Positions 28,993 through 38,316 of a stretch of DNA of 64,000 nucleotides are shown one piece after another. This DNA comes from Alcanivorax sp. DG881 (GTDB lineage: Bacteria > Pseudomonadota > Gammaproteobacteria > Pseudomonadales > Alcanivoracaceae), in contig NZ_DS989915.1 in the NCBI RefSeq assembly GCF_000155615.1, forward strand, positions 3,401,153 to 3,465,152, read 5' to 3'. Position 1 is the first letter of the stretch, and every line of letters starts with the position of its first letter. The translations under genes were made by a program, and so were the position numbers. Below the pieces are notes generated by a model, which made no database searches, was not told the DNA's origin, and saw nothing but the letters and a program-made list of their open reading frames with translations.

Positions 28993-30173
28993 GCGACCTC
29001 CTGCTCGTCGGCAAAACGGTGGATCAGCGTCGACAGGGTGCCCACCAGGTGCTGCATTTCCGCCTGGCTGATCACCAGTGGCGGCAGTAGCCGTACTACG
29101 GAACCGGCGGTGACATTGATCAGCAGGCCGGCGTCGCGGGCCCGGTTGACCAGTTCGGCACAGGGGCGATCCAGCTGGATGCCCAGCATCAGGCCTTTTT
29201 GGCGAATTTCGGTGACCATGGGCAGATCGGAAAACGCCTGCAGAAAGGCGTCTTTCAACCAGCTGCCTTTATCGGCCACGCCGTCGATGATGTCGTCGGT
29301 GAGAGTGTTCACCACCGCCAGGGCCGTCGCGCAGCCCAGCGGGTTACCGCCGTAGGTGCTGCCGTGGTTACCGGGGCCGAAAACACCTTCAGCCTTGCCG
29401 GCCACCAGGCAGGCGCCGATGGGGAAGCCGTTGCCCAGGCCTTTGGCGGTGGTCAGTACGTCCGGGGTGATGCCGGCGCCCAGGCAGGCAAAGTAGTCCC
29501 CGGTGCGGCCGTTGCCGGACTGGATTTCATCCAGCATCAGCAGCCAGTCATTGCGGTCGCATAGGGTGCGCAGGCCGGCCAGGTAATCGTTGGCGGGGAT
29601 GTGGATACCGCCTTCGCCCTGTACCGGTTCTACCAGTACGGCGACGATATCGTGATTGTCAGCCAGGGCTTCCACCGCTGCCAGATCGTTGAACGGCACA
29701 CGGATGAAGCCGTCCAGCAGGGGCGCAAAGCCTTCCTGCACCTTGGCATTGGCGGTGGCGGACAAGGTCGCCATGGTGCGGCCATGGAAGCTGCCTTCCA
29801 TGACGATCACGGTGGGGCGCGCAATCTGTTTGCGCGAGCCGTACAGGCGGGCAATCTTGATGGCGGCCTCATTGGCCTCCGCGCCGGAGTTGGAGAAAAA
29901 TACGTTCTCCATGCCGCTCAGCTCGCACAGGCGCTGGGCCAGGGATTCCTGGGCGGGAATGCGGTACAGGTTGGAGGTGTGCATCAGCTGCCCGGCCTGT
30001 TCGGCCAGGGTGCGGGTGACTGCCGGGTGGCAGTGGCCCAGGTTGCACACGCCAATCCCGGAGATGGCATCCATGTATTTGTGGTCGTTTTCATCGTACA
30101 ACCACACGCCCTCGCCCCGCACGAAAGCCACTGGCTGGCGCGCGTAGGTGGGAATCAAAAATTGCTGGCTCAT
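28989..30173 (-). CDS. argD: Acetylornithine/succinyldiaminopimelate aminotransferase
   Basis: A 394-aa PLP enzyme of class III aminotransferases making N-acetylornithine. It shows [32 protein letters not shown] (cofactor phosphate), [21 protein letters not shown] and the Schiff-base Lys in [15 protein letters not shown]. The first gene of argD-argF, it is divergent from a hydantoinase B gene; the shared gap contains a 14-bp inverted repeat (30274-30358). It could also serve lysine biosynthesis, as ArgD does in E. coli. Confidence 0.94.
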   Translation of the reverse strand: MSQQFLIPTYARQPVAFVRGEGVWLYDENDHKYMDAISGIGVCNLGHCHPAVTRTLAEQAGQLMHTSNLYRIPAQESLAQRLCELSGMENVFFSNSGAEANEAAIKIARLYGSRKQIARPTVIVMEGSFHGRTMATLSATANAKVQEGFAPLLDGFIRVPFNDLAAVEALADNHDIVAVLVEPVQGEGGIHIPANDYLAGLRTLCDRNDWLLMLDEIQSGNGRTGDYFACLGAGITPDVLTTAKGLGNGFPIGACLVAGKAEGVFGPGNHGSTYGGNPLGCATALAVVNTLTDDIIDGVADKGSWLKDAFLQAFSDLPMVTEIRQKGLMLGIQLDRPCAELVNRARDAGLLINVTAGSVVRLLPPLVISQAEMQHLVGTLSTLIHRFADEQEVA

Positions 30174-30273
30174 TACCCTGACTCGTTAAAGCGAATTCGT
30201 CTGTTTTGGCATGACCAAAACAAAAAACGGCAGCTGTTAGGCTGCCGGGAACCCCCGATAATAGCGCACATTT

Positions 30274-30358
30274 CAGTGAATAGTTAACACCCTGCATGGA
30301 TTGGCGTTAGGCTTGTTTGCCTCAAGGGTTAATGGTTTTAGCTATTAACTATTCACTG
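30274..30358. repeat. 14-bp perfect inverted repeat between argD and hydantoinase B
   Basis: CAGTGAATAGTTAA (30274-30287) is repeated in inverted orientation as TTAACTATTCACTG (30345-30358), separated by 57 bp. The arms resemble the AT-rich ends of the dispersed element at 26806-26959, so this may be a shorter member of that family. It lies in the only space available for the two divergent promoters. Confidence 0.6.
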
Positions 30359-30377
30359 TTAGCTATTGATCGCCTTT

Positions 30378-31925
30378 ATGAATCCTGTCCAGCTGAGTAT
30401 TTTTGCCAACCGCCTTGCCGGTGTCTGCGATGAAATGGGCGCGGTGCTGCGTCTCAGTGCCCTGTCTCCGAACATCAAGGACCGACTTGATTTCTCCTGT
30501 GCCATTTTTGACGCCCGGGGCCGGTTGTGTGCCCAGGCGGCGCATATACCGGTGCACTTGGGGTCCATGGCCTACGCCATGGCCGATCTGGTTGCTGGCA
30601 GGGAGTGGCAAGCGGGGGACCTGATGGTGGTGAATGACCCCTACCTGGGCGGCACGCACCTGCCGGATGTGACGGTGATCGCGCCGGTATTTCAGTCGGT
30701 AGCCCTGATCGGCTTCGCCGTGACCCGGGCTCATCACGCCAATATCGGAGCCCACAGCCCGGGTTCCATGCCGGTGTCTACGGACCTGGCCCAGGAAGGG
30801 ATAGTGATTGCGCCCACGTTGCTCAAGCAGCAGGGGCGGTGGGATGTGCCGCTGTGCCGGCGCCTGGCAGGGCTGCAGGCTGACGCCCGGGCGGTGTTGC
30901 CGGTGGACAATGCCCGCTTTGCCGATTTCGCCGCCCAGGCCAGTGCCTGCGAGGCAGGGGCGGCTCGTCTGGCGGCGTTGGCGGAGCACAATGGCGCGGC
31001 GCTGGCCCAGGCGTTTGATGCGCTCAATGATTACGGTGAACGGCGGGCCCGGGCGCGTATCGCTGCGCTGCCAGATGGACAATATCGTTTTGAAGATTAC
31101 ATGGATGACGACGGCCAGGGGCAACAGGATATTCCCATTGTGCTGGCGCTGACGATCCGTGGGGAAGAAGCGTTGCTGGATTTCACCGGCACGGCCGGGC
31201 AGGTTGCCGGCAACATTAATTGCCCCTTGTCCGTGGCGGCGGCGGCCGCCTATTACTGTTTTCGTTGTTTGATGGACGATGATGTACCCGCCTGCGATGG
31301 TCTGTTCCGCCCCATCAAGTTGTATGCACCGGAAGGTTCACTGCTTAATGCCCGTCGCCCGGCGGCAGTGGCAGCCGGTAATGTGGAAACCAGCTCCAGG
31401 GTGGTGGATGTGGTGTTGGGGGCGCTGGCCCAAGTGGCCCCTGACGTTATTCCGGCAGCGAGCCAGGGCACCATGAACAATGTGGCCATGGGAGCCGCAG
31501 GCGAACAGGGCTGGGATTATTACGAGACCATGGCCGGCGGCACCGGTGGCCATGCCTCTGGTGCGGGGCTGTCCGGGGTTCACAGTCATATGACCAATAC
31601 CCTGAACACGCCGATTGAGAGCCTTGAATCCCATTACCCTCTGCGCGTGCATCGCTACCAGCTTCGCCACGGCAGTGGAGGGCGCGGGCAGCATCGAGGG
31701 GGCGAGGGTATCCTGCGGGAACTGGAATTTCTGGGGCCAGCCAGTGTAACGCTGCTGACTGAGCGTCGCCGCTACCGCCCCTGGGGGCTGGCTGGCGGTG
31801 GAGAGGGCGCTGCCGGTGAGAACCGCTTGAATAATCAGGCTTTGCCCCCCAAGTACAGTACCGAGGTCGCCCCCGGCGACCGCCTGATCATCGCCTCCCC
31901 GGGTGGTGGCGGTTATGGGGGGTGA
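30378..31925 (+). CDS. Hydantoinase B / N-methylhydantoinase beta-subunit family protein
   Basis: A 515-aa protein matching the HyuB family along its length: NPVQLSIFANRLAGVCDEMGAVLRLSALSPNIKDRLDFSCAIFDARGRL, IPVHLGSMAYAM, GDLMVVNDPYLGGTHLPDVTV, TRAHHANIGAHSPGSMP, NIEtype ligand-domain segments and a C-terminal GGGYGG. Known relatives work with HyuA in ATP-dependent hydrolysis of hydantoins, 5-oxoproline or acetone-type substrates. No hyuA partner is adjacent, so the holoenzyme partner is elsewhere or this acts alone. ATG 30378 is preferred over the TTG 12 nt earlier. Confidence 0.82.
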   Translation: MNPVQLSIFANRLAGVCDEMGAVLRLSALSPNIKDRLDFSCAIFDARGRLCAQAAHIPVHLGSMAYAMADLVAGREWQAGDLMVVNDPYLGGTHLPDVTVIAPVFQSVALIGFAVTRAHHANIGAHSPGSMPVSTDLAQEGIVIAPTLLKQQGRWDVPLCRRLAGLQADARAVLPVDNARFADFAAQASACEAGAARLAALAEHNGAALAQAFDALNDYGERRARARIAALPDGQYRFEDYMDDDGQGQQDIPIVLALTIRGEEALLDFTGTAGQVAGNINCPLSVAAAAAYYCFRCLMDDDVPACDGLFRPIKLYAPEGSLLNARRPAAVAAGNVETSSRVVDVVLGALAQVAPDVIPAASQGTMNNVAMGAAGEQGWDYYETMAGGTGGHASGAGLSGVHSHMTNTLNTPIESLESHYPLRVHRYQLRHGSGGRGQHRGGEGILRELEFLGPASVTLLTERRRYRPWGLAGGGEGAAGENRLNNQALPPKYSTEVAPGDRLIIASPGGGGYGG

Positions 31926-32038
31926 CAGTGGTACAATGGCCACTATAGGGCGTAACTCTGTGGCAGAGGTGTTGCCAGATGATTACGTGCCGCGAGATTT
32001 ACAGGCGTAACGGCACTCAATACGAGATAGGTGAAGTA

Positions 32039-32374
32039 ATGGATGTGATGCAGGTCATCAAAGACCAGATCGAGAAAAACCCGGTGATCCTCTACATGAA
32101 AGGGTCTCCCCAGTTTCCCCAGTGCGGTTTTTCCGCCCAGGTGGTGGAAGCCATGACCGCCGTTGGCAAGCCGTTTGCCTATGTGAACATTCTGGAAGCG
32201 CCGGAAATTCGCCAGAACCTGAAAGAGTATGCGAACTGGCCCACGTACCCCCAGTTGTGGGTGGGCGGCGAGCTGGTTGGCGGCTGCGATATCATCATGG
32301 ATATGTACCGTTCCGGTCAGCTCAAAGAGCTGGTGGACGGCGTTGCAGTGGAGTCGGATGAGTCCGAGTCCTGA
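32039..32374 (+). CDS. grxD: Monothiol glutaredoxin, Grx4/GrxD type
   Basis: A 111-aa CGFS glutaredoxin. The active site is QCGFS with Cys29, and the glutathione-binding segments are WPTYPQLWVGGELVGGCDI. These proteins bind a shared [2Fe-2S] cluster with BolA or a second Grx and act in iron-sulfur delivery rather than disulfide reduction. AGGTGAAGTA precedes the ATG at 32039, choosing it over the longer frame from 31979. A terminator follows at 32424. Confidence 0.93.
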   Translation: MDVMQVIKDQIEKNPVILYMKGSPQFPQCGFSAQVVEAMTAVGKPFAYVNILEAPEIRQNLKEYANWPTYPQLWVGGELVGGCDIIMDMYRSGQLKELVDGVAVESDESES

Positions 32375-32423
32375 TTTGAATTAAATTCGGGAAACTTTTT
32401 TATTTTTCTCCGAATAATATTCA

Positions 32424-32460
32424 GCATTAAAAAACCCGGGTGAACCGGGTTTTTTAATGC
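32424..32460. terminator. Bidirectional intrinsic terminator after grxD
   Basis: GCATTAAAAAACCCGG and CCGGGTTTTTTAATGC form a 16-bp stem closed by a small loop around 32440. A-run and T-run flank the G/C core, so it can terminate in both directions. It separates grxD from the porin cluster. Confidence 0.85.
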
Positions 32461-32568
32461 TTGGCTACAAAAAGTGTATTAAGAATAAGTTTCAATCTTG
32501 TTTCTTCTTCGTTTAAATTCCCGCCGTTGTTATCACTCAATTCTTCTTCATTAGGGAAGGGAAGAAAC

Positions 32569-33714
32569 ATGTTCAAGCGTACCCTTATGGCTGCGGCAAT
32601 GGCCGCTGTGCCTTTTTCTGCGCAGGCGGCGCAATCCGCCGAAGACCTGCAGAAACAGATCGACATTCTTGCCCAGCAAGTAGAAGCACTGCAAAAAGAG
32701 CAGGGCGCCTCCTCCAATCCGTTCGGTAAAGTGAGCATCGGCGGTTACGGCGAGCTGCACTACAACCATTTCAATAAAGACCCCGAGTTCGGTGGCAAGC
32801 AGCAGAATGACGAAGTCGATGCGCATCGTTTCGTTCTTTTCTTCGGCTACGATTTTACGGACAAAGTGCGTTTTTTCTCCGAGTTTGAGCTGGAACATGG
32901 CCTGGCCGGGGAAGGCAAAGACGGCGAAGTTGAGCTTGAGCAGGCCTACATCGAGATCGATACGACCGCCAATACCAAGCTGAAGCTGGGGCAATTTTTG
33001 GTGCCGGTGGGGATTATCAACGAAACCCATGAGCCGAACACCTTCTACGGTGTGGAGCGTAATCGCCTGGAAAGCGCGGTGATTCCTGCGACCTGGTGGG
33101 AAGCCGGCGCCATGTTCAGCCAGGATCTGGGCGCGGGTCTGACCTATGACATCGCGGTGCATTCCGGCCTGGATTTCCAGGGCAGCACCACCAGCATTCG
33201 CGGCAGCCGCCAGAAAGTCTCTGAAGCAGCTGCCAATAAAGGGGCGGCCACGGGTCGTTTGCGCTTTGTCGGCATTCCCGGGCTGGATCTGGCATCGTCG
33301 GTTCAGTACCAGCAAGACGTAAACCAGGATCTGGGTCCGGAAGACGTCAGCGCCCGCCTGGTGGAAGCCCACGCCCGTTACACCATCGCGGGCATCACCG
33401 CGACGGTACAGAAAGCCCGCTGGGACTTTAACGGCTTTAATACGGCTGCTGACCGTCAGGATGGTGAGTTGTATGAGCTGTCCTATAAGGCTACCGAGAA
33501 GCTGGGTGTGTTCGGTCGTTATGAGAACATCAACCTGCTGGCAGAAGATGGTACTGACAACGAAGCATCCATGATTAGCACCTTCGGTGTGAACTACTGG
33601 ATTGTGCCGCAGGTGGTAGTGAAGGCCGATATGCAGAATGTGAATTACAAAAACTCCACCGAGGATGATAAGGCTGACGACAGCATCAATCTCGGTATTG
33701 GCTGGAGCTTCTAG
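32569..33714 (+). CDS. Outer-membrane porin with N-terminal coiled coil
   Basis: A 381-aa beta-barrel porin. The signal peptide MFKRTLMAAAMAAVPFSAQA is followed by a short coiled coil (AEDLQKQIDILAQQVEALQK, about residues 23-42), as in OprP/OprO-like and other stalked porins. Barrel strands then alternate aromatic residues and the protein ends in Phe (LGIGWSF), the outer-membrane insertion signal. AGGGAAGGGAAG precedes the ATG; the frame is open further up. It is the first gene of a tight cluster: an FMN-binding protein begins 3 nt after its stop and a PepSY-type membrane protein follows. The permeant is unknown; a metal or anion is possible from context. Confidence 0.82.
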   Translation: MFKRTLMAAAMAAVPFSAQAAQSAEDLQKQIDILAQQVEALQKEQGASSNPFGKVSIGGYGELHYNHFNKDPEFGGKQQNDEVDAHRFVLFFGYDFTDKVRFFSEFELEHGLAGEGKDGEVELEQAYIEIDTTANTKLKLGQFLVPVGIINETHEPNTFYGVERNRLESAVIPATWWEAGAMFSQDLGAGLTYDIAVHSGLDFQGSTTSIRGSRQKVSEAAANKGAATGRLRFVGIPGLDLASSVQYQQDVNQDLGPEDVSARLVEAHARYTIAGITATVQKARWDFNGFNTAADRQDGELYELSYKATEKLGVFGRYENINLLAEDGTDNEASMISTFGVNYWIVPQVVVKADMQNVNYKNSTEDDKADDSINLGIGWSF

Positions 33715-33717
33715 GCC

Positions 33718-34242
33718 TTGCGCTTGAGATCGCTTCGACAGGCAGCAGGGTGGGCGTCGCTCACTCTGCTGCTGTGTCTGTCAGGAAATGCCCGCGCGGA
33801 AGATGTGTATCTTTCCGTCGCAGATTTTATGGCGCAGCAGTTTGCGGTTGTGCCAGCGCCGGCCATGCTTTGGCTGGATGAGACGCAGCGCCAGCAGGCG
33901 GTTGCGCTCAGCAAGGAAGACCCGGGGTTCCGCCAGCGTTACTGGTCAGATGGAACAACCAGTGCCTGGGTGCTAAACGTCATCGGGCGGGATCACCCCA
34001 TTACCCTTGGTATTAGTGTTAAAGACGGTAGAATCGCTTCTTTGCGCGTGTTGATTTATCGCGAATCCCGGGGCTGGGAAGTGCGGCATGCCTTCTTCAC
34101 CCGGCAGTTCGATCAGGCGCAACTGGAAAACGGCAAACTGGACCGTTCCATCGATGGCATTACCGGTGCGACCTTGTCGGTGGAGGCCTTGCAGCGTGCG
34201 GCCCGGTTGGCTCTGTGGCTGGATCAGCAGCTTACGCCGTAG
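33718..34242 (+). CDS. Secreted FMN-binding domain protein
   Basis: A 174-aa exported protein with signal peptide MRLRSLRQAAGWASLTLLLCLSGNARA and a C-terminal FMN_bind-like domain ending DRSIDGITGATLSV (about residues 140-153). This is the motif in which ApbE attaches FMN, normally to the last Thr; here Ser holds that position. The TTG at 33718 is the only start that supplies the signal peptide and lies 3 nt after the porin stop, with a GGAG inside the porin's last codons. Likely a periplasmic flavoprotein that moves electrons to or from the PepSY-type membrane protein encoded next. No apbE gene is in the window. Confidence 0.75.
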   Translation: MRLRSLRQAAGWASLTLLLCLSGNARAEDVYLSVADFMAQQFAVVPAPAMLWLDETQRQQAVALSKEDPGFRQRYWSDGTTSAWVLNVIGRDHPITLGISVKDGRIASLRVLIYRESRGWEVRHAFFTRQFDQAQLENGKLDRSIDGITGATLSVEALQRAARLALWLDQQLTP

Positions 34243-34286
34243 CGGTTGCTGCGCATTAACGGGTTTTTTTGAATACCGAGGCCGTC

Positions 34287-35018
34287 ATGAACCAACGCAA
34301 ACCGACCCGGCAGTGGCGCCGCTGGCATCGCTGGTTGGGGTTGGCCGTGGCGCTGCCCGTGCTGGTGCTGTCTGTCACCGGCGTCCTGCTCAATCATATC
34401 GACTCCTTTGGCTGGTCGTCCCGGCCGCTGCCGCCGCTGCTGGCTCGCTGGTATGGTGCGCCGGTGCCAGAGTCCGTGTCGGGTATCGCCCTGGATCACC
34501 GCTGGTATGCCCAGGCCAATGACAGCCTGTTTATTGACGGGGAAAAGAGCCTCTATTGTCGGGCGCCGTTGCGTGGCGTGGTGCAGGATAACGGCTGGAC
34601 GGTGGTCGGCTGTGCTGACGCACTGTTGCTGCTGGATGCTCAGGGCCAGCAGGTGGAACGCATGGGCCCGGCCTACGGGGTGCCGGCATTCAGTGCCATG
34701 GGGCGCAATGATCAGGGGCTGGTGCTGAAAACCGAGCAGGGGCTGAGCCAGTACGATGTGGATCAGCTGGCCAGCGTGGCGTTGCCCGATGATGCCGCCT
34801 GGACGCCTTCCCGCCAGCAGTCGCTGCCTGACACCATGAAGCAGCGCATTGTGGCGCAGAGTGTGCCGCCGTCACTGAACTGGCAGCGCTTGTTGCTGGA
34901 TCTGCACGCAGGGCGCTTGTTTGGCCTGGCCGGGCAGTTGGTCATGGATCTGGCGGCGCTGGTGCTGGTGATTCTGGCGCTGACGGGGACTGTGATCTGG
35001 AGCCGATCCCGTCGTTGA
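34287..35018 (+). CDS. PepSY-associated transmembrane protein
   Basis: A 243-aa protein with an N-terminal helix WHRWLGLAVALPVLVLSVTGVLLNH (about residues 13-38), the PepSY_TM signature with its His residues. A periplasmic domain of about 170 residues follows (WYAQANDSLFIDGEKSLYCR...), then LVMDLAALVLVILALTGTVIW at the C-terminus. Such proteins resemble the ends of PepSY/flavin-reductase membrane proteins and may coordinate haem through the helix histidines. With the preceding porin and FMN-binding protein it may form a trans-envelope redox or reductive uptake module. GAGGCCGTC precedes the ATG; an in-frame TTG lies at 34269. Confidence 0.72.
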   Translation: MNQRKPTRQWRRWHRWLGLAVALPVLVLSVTGVLLNHIDSFGWSSRPLPPLLARWYGAPVPESVSGIALDHRWYAQANDSLFIDGEKSLYCRAPLRGVVQDNGWTVVGCADALLLLDAQGQQVERMGPAYGVPAFSAMGRNDQGLVLKTEQGLSQYDVDQLASVALPDDAAWTPSRQQSLPDTMKQRIVAQSVPPSLNWQRLLLDLHAGRLFGLAGQLVMDLAALVLVILALTGTVIWSRSRR

Positions 35019-35240
35019 ATTGGCGGTGTTTTGCGCAAAGTCTTCACATTCGTGCCAAACAACCAGGTCAACCTGTTGAAAGCCGGGGAGGAATCCCCAT
35101 GATTGTGCGTAGCAGCACTCAGCGGCCCATGCAGTATTGCTGCGGGCGTTGTATGATCGCTGCTCCACAGAATTTCAAGCGGCCAGAGCGAGTACGTTGC
35201 TTTGGCTATACCGTAAGAATGGAAACAATGGAGAGAAACA

Positions 35241-35843
35241 ATGGGCGTTCTGGTAGGTAAACCTGCACCGGATTTTACTGTTCCTGCTGTACTGGGCGAT
35301 GGCAGCATCGTTGACGAGTTCACCCTGTCCGAAGCCATCAAGGGCAAGTATGGCCTGGTGTTCTTCTACCCGCTGGACTTCACCTTTGTGTGCCCGTCCG
35401 AGCTGATCGCTCTGGACCACCGCATGGACGCGTTCAAAGAGCGCAACGTGGAAGTGATCGGTGTTTCCATCGACAGCCACTTTACTCACAACGCATGGCG
35501 CAACACTCCGGTTAATGATGGCGGTATCGGCCCGGTGAAATACACCCTGGCCGCTGACATGAACCACGGTATTGCCCAGTCTTACGACGTTGAGTCTGAA
35601 GGCGGTATGGCCTTCCGCGGCGTGTTCTTGATCGACCAGAACGGTGTGGTGCGCAGCCAGATCGTTAACGATCTGCCGCTGGGCCGTAACATGGACGAAC
35701 TGATTCGTCTGGTTGATGCCCTGCAGTTCCACGAAGAGCACGGCGAAGTGTGCCCGGCGGGCTGGCAGAAAGGTGATTCCGGTATGAAGGACACCCCGGA
35801 CGGTGTGGCCGAGTACCTGTCTGGTAATGCAGACAAGCTGTAA
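35241..35843 (+). CDS. Typical 2-Cys peroxiredoxin
   Basis: A 200-aa AhpC/Prx1-type peroxidase. The peroxidatic site is DFTFVCPSEL with Cys51 and the resolving site GEVCPAGW with Cys171; GGIGP and YL-like motifs are of the robust/sensitive class (GGIGPVKY present). It reduces H2O2 and organic hydroperoxides, useful in a cell running P450 alkane oxidation. GGAGAGAAAC precedes the ATG. The 222-bp gap upstream holds a possible short frame but no convincing gene. A strong terminator follows at 35854. Confidence 0.93.
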   Translation: MGVLVGKPAPDFTVPAVLGDGSIVDEFTLSEAIKGKYGLVFFYPLDFTFVCPSELIALDHRMDAFKERNVEVIGVSIDSHFTHNAWRNTPVNDGGIGPVKYTLAADMNHGIAQSYDVESEGGMAFRGVFLIDQNGVVRSQIVNDLPLGRNMDELIRLVDALQFHEEHGEVCPAGWQKGDSGMKDTPDGVAEYLSGNADKL

Positions 35844-35853
35844 AAAGAAAGCA

Positions 35854-35897
35854 GCACAAAAAAAGGGGCGCTAGAAATAGCGCCCCTTTTTTTGTGC
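35854..35897. terminator. Intrinsic terminator after the peroxiredoxin gene
   Basis: GGGGCGCTA and TAGCGCCCC form a perfect stem extended by an A-run and T-run (GCACAAAAAAA ... TTTTTTTGTGC). It is symmetrical, so it can also serve the convergent rnt gene. Confidence 0.9.
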
Positions 35898-35970
35898 TTC
35901 ATGCGGCATGCAACACGCGGGCACGCGGTGGTTTTAGCGTGTGGCGTGCCTGCGTGGAGCGTGTTGCGCT
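35897..35970. repeat. GC-rich palindromic repeat (GCACGC family)
   Basis: Immediately beyond the terminator, GCAACACGCGGGCACGCGG is answered in inverted orientation by GCGTGCCTGCGTGGAGCGTG. It shares its words with the repeats at 3548-3636 and about 28015. It lies between peroxiredoxin and rnt, where no gene is present. Confidence 0.5.
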
Positions 35971-35973
35971 AAT

Positions 35974-36642
35974 TCAATCCAGCGCTTTCGCCAGGGTTGG
36001 CGGGATGGTTTTGGCGGGTGGTGGTGGCCAGCCGCCCAGGGTCTTGAAGCGGTTGACCATGGAACAGAACAGCTCGGCGGTGCGGGTGGCGTCATATAGC
36101 GCGGAGTGGGCTTCGCGCTGGCTGAAACGGATCCCCGCGGCTTCGCAGGCTTTGGCCAGCACCGTTTGCCCGTACACCAGTCCGGCCAATGTGGCGGTAT
36201 CGAAACTGGAGAATGGGTGAAACGGGCTGCGTTTGATATCGGCCCGGTCGGTGGCGGCGTTCAGAAAGCCCTGGTCAAAGAAGCTGTTGTGCCCAACCAG
36301 TACGGCGCGGCTGCAACCGTGTTGCTTCACGGCCTTGCGTATGGGCTCGAATACCCCTTTCAAGGCGGTTTCTTCCGAGACGGCGCCGCGTAGCGGGTTG
36401 CTCGGGTCGATACCGGTGAAATCCAGTGCCGCCTGTTCCAGGTTGGCCCCGGGGAACGGGTCCACATGGAACTGGATGCGGGTGGACGGGCGCAGGTTGC
36501 CCTGGGCGTCCATTTCTATCAGGACGGCGGCGATTTCCAGCAGCGCGTCGGTCTGGGAATTGAATCCCCCGGTTTCCACGTCAATGACTACCGGCAAAAA
36601 GCCGCGGAAACGTAGCGCCAGGCTGGGATGCTGATCGCTCAT
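35974..36642 (-). CDS. rnt: Ribonuclease T
   Basis: A 222-aa DEDD-family 3' exonuclease that matures tRNA and other stable RNA ends. Exo motifs: [12 protein letters not shown] (Asp/Glu at about 20 and 22), [34 protein letters not shown] 36642 ([17 protein letters not shown]) is the family start; the frame is open to 36813 but the extra residues are low-complexity. It is divergent from argG, with 226 bp between starts. Confidence 0.93.
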   Translation of the reverse strand: MSDQHPSLALRFRGFLPVVIDVETGGFNSQTDALLEIAAVLIEMDAQGNLRPSTRIQFHVDPFPGANLEQAALDFTGIDPSNPLRGAVSEETALKGVFEPIRKAVKQHGCSRAVLVGHNSFFDQGFLNAATDRADIKRSPFHPFSSFDTATLAGLVYGQTVLAKACEAAGIRFSQREAHSALYDATRTAELFCSMVNRFKTLGGWPPPPAKTIPPTLAKALD

Positions 36643-36868
36643 GATCACTCCATCAAACACAAAGACCCCGCAGAAACCGCAAGCGCAGCTGCGAGCGGGG
36701 CTTATGCTACCGGAATCCCCACCCCGGCAACAGGCGAAACCGGGCCCGGCGCTGCCTGGAGGTGACGTGCAAGGGGGCGGACGGGTACAATACGCCCCCT
36801 CGATATGCCCCACGATTCATCGGGGGCCGGCCCATGCGCTGCCGGTCGCCCATTTGCGGAGTCTTTCA

Positions 36869-38092
36869 ATGTCCAAGATCAACAAGGTGGTACTGGCTTA
36901 TTCCGGTGGCCTGGATACTTCAGTTATCGTCAAATGGCTGCAGGATACCTATGACTGTGAAGTGGTGACATTCACCGCTGATATCGGCCAGGGGGAAGAA
37001 GTAGAGCCGGCCCGCGCCAAGGCAGAAGCCATGGGCGTGAAAGAGATCTACATTGAAGACCTGCGCGAAGAGTTTGTACGTGATTATGTATTCCCCATGT
37101 TCCGTGCCAATGCCATCTACGAAGGCGAGTATCTGCTGGGCACCTCCATTGCGCGCCCGCTGATCGCCAAGCGTCTGGTGGAAATTGCTGAAGAAACCGG
37201 TGCTGATGCCATTTCCCACGGCGCCACCGGCAAGGGCAACGATCAGGTGCGCTTCGAGCTGGGCGCCTACGCCCTGGCGCCGGGTATTCAGGTAATCGCC
37301 CCTTGGCGCGAGTGGGATTTGAACTCCCGCGAAAAGCTGATGGCGTACTGCGAAGAGCGCAATATTCCGGTGGATTTCTCCAGCAAGAAGAAGAAATCCC
37401 CGTACTCCATGGACGCCAACTTGCTGCACATCTCCTACGAGGGCGGCAACCTGGAAGATCCGTGGTGGGAAGCGGAAGAAGATATGTGGCGCTGGAGTGT
37501 GAGCCCGGAAGCGGCACCGGATCAGCCCACCTACATCACGTTGGGCTTCGAAAAGGGCGACATCGTCTCCATCGACGGTGATGCGCTGAGCCCGGCGCAG
37601 GTGCTGGAAAAACTGAACAAGCTGGGTGGCGATAACGGCATTGGCCGCCTGGATATCGTGGAAAACCGTTATGTGGGCATGAAGTCCCGTGGTTGCTACG
37701 AAACACCGGGGGGCACCATCATGCTGCCGGCCCACCGTGCCATTGAGTCCCTGACTCTGGATCGTGAGTCCGCGCACCTGAAAGACTCCGTCATGCCCAA
37801 GTACGCCGAGCTGCTGTACAACGGTTACTGGTGGAGCCCGGAGCGCCTTGCTCTGCAGAAGCTGATCGATGCCACCCAGGAACACGTGAACGGCGAAGTG
37901 CGCCTGAAGCTCTACAAGGGCAGCGTGACCGTGGTAGGCCGTCGTTCCGACAACGACAGCCTGTTCGATGCGTCCATTGCTACCTTTGAAGACGATGCCG
38001 GCGCCTACGACCAGAAAGATGCGGAAGGCTTTATCAAGCTCAACGCGCTGCGCCTGCGTATTGCCGCCAAGACGGGCCGCAAGTTGGGTTGA
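36869..38092 (+). CDS. argG: Argininosuccinate synthase
   Basis: A 407-aa enzyme coupling citrulline and aspartate with ATP. The N-terminal ATP pyrophosphatase loop is [17 protein letters not shown]; citrulline/aspartate-binding segments are [30 protein letters not shown] and [14 protein letters not shown] 36869 is chosen for the GGAG upstream and the family start [14 protein letters not shown]. It is monocistronic, followed by a terminator at 38146. argH is not in the window. Confidence 0.96.
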   Translation: MSKINKVVLAYSGGLDTSVIVKWLQDTYDCEVVTFTADIGQGEEVEPARAKAEAMGVKEIYIEDLREEFVRDYVFPMFRANAIYEGEYLLGTSIARPLIAKRLVEIAEETGADAISHGATGKGNDQVRFELGAYALAPGIQVIAPWREWDLNSREKLMAYCEERNIPVDFSSKKKKSPYSMDANLLHISYEGGNLEDPWWEAEEDMWRWSVSPEAAPDQPTYITLGFEKGDIVSIDGDALSPAQVLEKLNKLGGDNGIGRLDIVENRYVGMKSRGCYETPGGTIMLPAHRAIESLTLDRESAHLKDSVMPKYAELLYNGYWWSPERLALQKLIDATQEHVNGEVRLKLYKGSVTVVGRRSDNDSLFDASIATFEDDAGAYDQKDAEGFIKLNALRLRIAAKTGRKLG

Positions 38093-38110
38093 TCTACGCT
38101 GGATGCATGA

Positions 38111-38195
38111 CGCCCGACGCCTGACGGGTAAAGCACCACAAAAAACCGCCGCGAGCCTTGGGCTCGCGGCGGTTTTTTATGTCAGGCGTCCGGCG
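38111..38195. terminator. argG terminator nested inside a larger inverted repeat
   Basis: CCGCCGCGAGCC (38146-38157) and GGCTCGCGGCGG (38161-38172) form a 12-bp stem followed by TTTTTT. It is enclosed by a second inversion, CGCCCGACGCCTGAC (38111-38125) against GTCAGGCGTCCGGCG (38181-38195), matching at 14 of 15. The outer arms belong to the repeat family also found between nrdA and nrdB. Confidence 0.8.
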
Positions 38196-38316
38196 TAATA
38201 CGTTACATAACGATAAGGAAAGTCCATTTAGGTTGTACGTCAGTCTCAATTAGTCTGTGAGCAGCGATATATCGACAGCTCTATATCCACAACAACAGGC
38301 CTATTGAGGAATCGCC

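Noticed and set aside
35100..35260. Short plus-strand frame (MIVRSSTQRPMQYCC...) upstream of the peroxiredoxin, with GGGGAGGAATCCCC before it
   Set aside because: It overlaps the peroxiredoxin start and has biased composition; the GGGGA/TCCCC hairpin hides the ribosome site. A leader RNA is possible but cannot be supported.
36643..36868. Upstream extensions of argG and rnt in the divergent gap
   Set aside because: Both extensions are proline/arginine-rich and run through the promoter region; neither matches its family.
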